Below are positions 63,113 through 64,000 of a stretch of DNA of 64,000 nt, one piece after another. The stretch is from assembly GCF_007997215.1 (NCBI RefSeq), contig NZ_VORW01000010.1:1-64000 (forward strand), written 5' to 3'. This DNA is from Algoriphagus aquimarinus. Its GTDB lineage: Bacteria; Bacteroidota; Bacteroidia; Cytophagales; Cyclobacteriaceae. Made by a program: the position numbers and the translations under genes. Below the pieces are notes generated by a model. It had not been told where the DNA came from. It did not search any database and was given only the letters and a program-made list of their open reading frames with translations. Within the stretch, counting starts at the first letter, position 1, and each line of letters starts with the position of its first letter.

Positions 63113-64000
63113 ATGAAGAATTTTGCCTTGATAGGTGCGGCGGGGTATATAGCCCCGAGACATATGAAAGCTGTAAAGGATACAGGAAATGTATTATTAG
63201 CAGCTTATGATAAATTTGATAGCGTCGGAGTGATGGATAGCCATTTTCCAGAAGCTGATTTTTTCACTGAATTTGAACGCTTTGATAGACATGTAGAGAA
63301 GTTAAAGCGTACCAAGAAGCCAATTGATTATGTAAGCATTTGCTCGCCAAATTACCTACATGATTCTCATATTCGCTTTGGACTGAGGGTAGGAGCAGAT
63401 GTGATTTGCGAAAAGCCTTTGGTATTAAATCCCTGGAATATTGATGCGCTTTCGGAAGTAGAAAAAGAACATGGAACTCGTGTTTATAATATTCTTCAAC
63501 TTAGGCTTCACCCTTCTATCGTAGCGCTAAAGAAGAAAATAGAAGAAGGTCCAAAGGATAAGATTTATGACATAGATCTTGCTTATATTACTTCTAGAGG
63601 ACATTGGTATTTTACGTCCTGGAAAGGCGATGTGAGTAAGTCTGGAGGAATAGCTACAAATATTGGAGTTCACTTTTATGATATGCTTACCTGGGTTTTT
63701 GGAGCGGTAAAGAAAAATGTGGTGCACGTGCATACGCATGATAGGGCTTCTGGATATTTTGAATTGGAGAAAGCTCGGGTCCGCTGGTTCTTGAGCATCA
63801 ACGCCGATACTTTACCAGATGCTGTAAAGGCAAAAGGGGGTAGAACTTATCGCTCACTAACTATGGAAGGAAATGAGATAGAGTTCTCAGATGGCTTTAC
63901 CGAATTACATACGCATAGTTACCAGCATATTCTCGATGGTCATGGCTTTGGTTTAGAAGAAGCAAGACCAAGCATTGAGATAGTTCACGATATCAGGCAT
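63113..64000 (+). CDS. Gfo/Idh/MocA oxidoreductase (WbpB/WlbA-like), 3' end beyond window
   Basis: At least 296 residues, open at the window end; it begins MKNFALIGAAGYIAPRHMKA. NAD-binding Rossmann domain with the EKPL motif (DVICEKPLVLNPWNIDALSE), then RLHPSIVALKKKIEEG and GIATNIGVHFYDMLTWVFG. This matches WbpB/WlbA, which oxidises UDP-N-acetylglucosaminuronate at C3 ahead of the WbpE/D-type steps. The remaining C-terminus is outside the window. Confidence 0.9.
   Translation, partial: MKNFALIGAAGYIAPRHMKAVKDTGNVLLAAYDKFDSVGVMDSHFPEADFFTEFERFDRHVEKLKRTKKPIDYVSICSPNYLHDSHIRFGLRVGADVICEKPLVLNPWNIDALSEVEKEHGTRVYNILQLRLHPSIVALKKKIEEGPKDKIYDIDLAYITSRGHWYFTSWKGDVSKSGGIATNIGVHFYDMLTWVFGAVKKNVVHVHTHDRASGYFELEKARVRWFLSINADTLPDAVKAKGGRTYRSLTMEGNEIEFSDGFTELHTHSYQHILDGHGFGLEEARPSIEIVHDIRH

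Overview
The window reads as part of a Bacteroidetes chromosome, most likely a member of the Cytophagales close to Algoriphagus/Cyclobacteriaceae. The evidence is type I Cys-sulfatases, a GLPGLI-family secreted protein beside an outer-membrane beta-barrel protein, a small histone H1-like (HC1) protein, Wza/Wzz-type exopolysaccharide genes, moderate-to-low GC, and promoters of the Bacteroidetes TTG/TTTG ... TAnnTTTG kind rather than Shine-Dalgarno-led starts. The genus is inferred; no rRNA or tRNA gene was seen to confirm it.

Layout. 1-4450: two intact sulfatases followed by decayed relatives, namely an alkaline-phosphatase-superfamily tail, a sulfatase with an in-frame internal deletion, and a dead copy of the end of an M28 peptidase gene. 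4450-15170: an island-like block with a PEP synthase and a complete N-type rotary ATPase operon on the minus strand (atpD-C-Q-R-B-E-F-A-G, no atpH). Its edges hold gene relics and a 215-bp palindromic MITE-like element. The block lies between a live M28 peptidase gene (15223-16521) and a degenerate direct copy of that gene's 3' end (4014-4196). 16.8-22.7 kb: an OmpR-type two-component system divergent from a GLPGLI protein plus beta-barrel protein, with three GTTAAC sites at exact 10-bp spacing in the divergent promoter. 22.8-33.5 kb: YceI, GlcG/HbpS, a Gfo/Idh/MocA oxidoreductase, HC1, two BamA/TamA-like outer-membrane proteins, an OmpA tail relic, a PAP2 phosphatase, hemF, an rRNA/tRNA 2'-O-methyltransferase and a bile-acid/Na+ symporter relative. 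33.6-42.7 kb: acyl-CoA-binding protein, citrate synthase, and a suf Fe-S operon (sufB-[four-helix-bundle insert]-sufC-D-S-E-sufT-like-bacilliredoxin), then an Lrp/AsnC regulator. 43-54.7 kb: an S9 peptidase, thyA, an MMPL/RND exporter, an endonuclease/exonuclease/phosphatase-family protein, a DUF2911 lipoprotein and a penicillin acylase. 54.8-64 kb: the start of a capsule/exopolysaccharide cluster (regulator, SLBB export protein, UDP-glucose dehydrogenase, NeuD-like acyltransferase, Wzz-like protein, and Wbp-type aminotransferase, acetyltransferase and oxidoreductase), cut off by the window end.

How it fits together. The N-ATPase c subunit carries a full set of putative Na+-ligand residues, so the island may add a Na+-pumping ATPase. 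The suf operon supplies Fe-S clusters. The distal cluster makes and exports a polysaccharide containing glucuronate and probably diacetamido-uronic acid.

The strongest unusual signals are: (1) a single-gene four-helix-bundle insert framed by heptad-repeat inverted arms inside the suf operon; (2) the 215-bp nested palindrome with an 8-bp flanking duplication; (3) the direct-repeat-bounded N-ATPase block; (4) the helically phased GTTAAC array; (5) an orphan promoter/hairpin/terminator unit at about 42.8 kb that looks like a small RNA or a leader.
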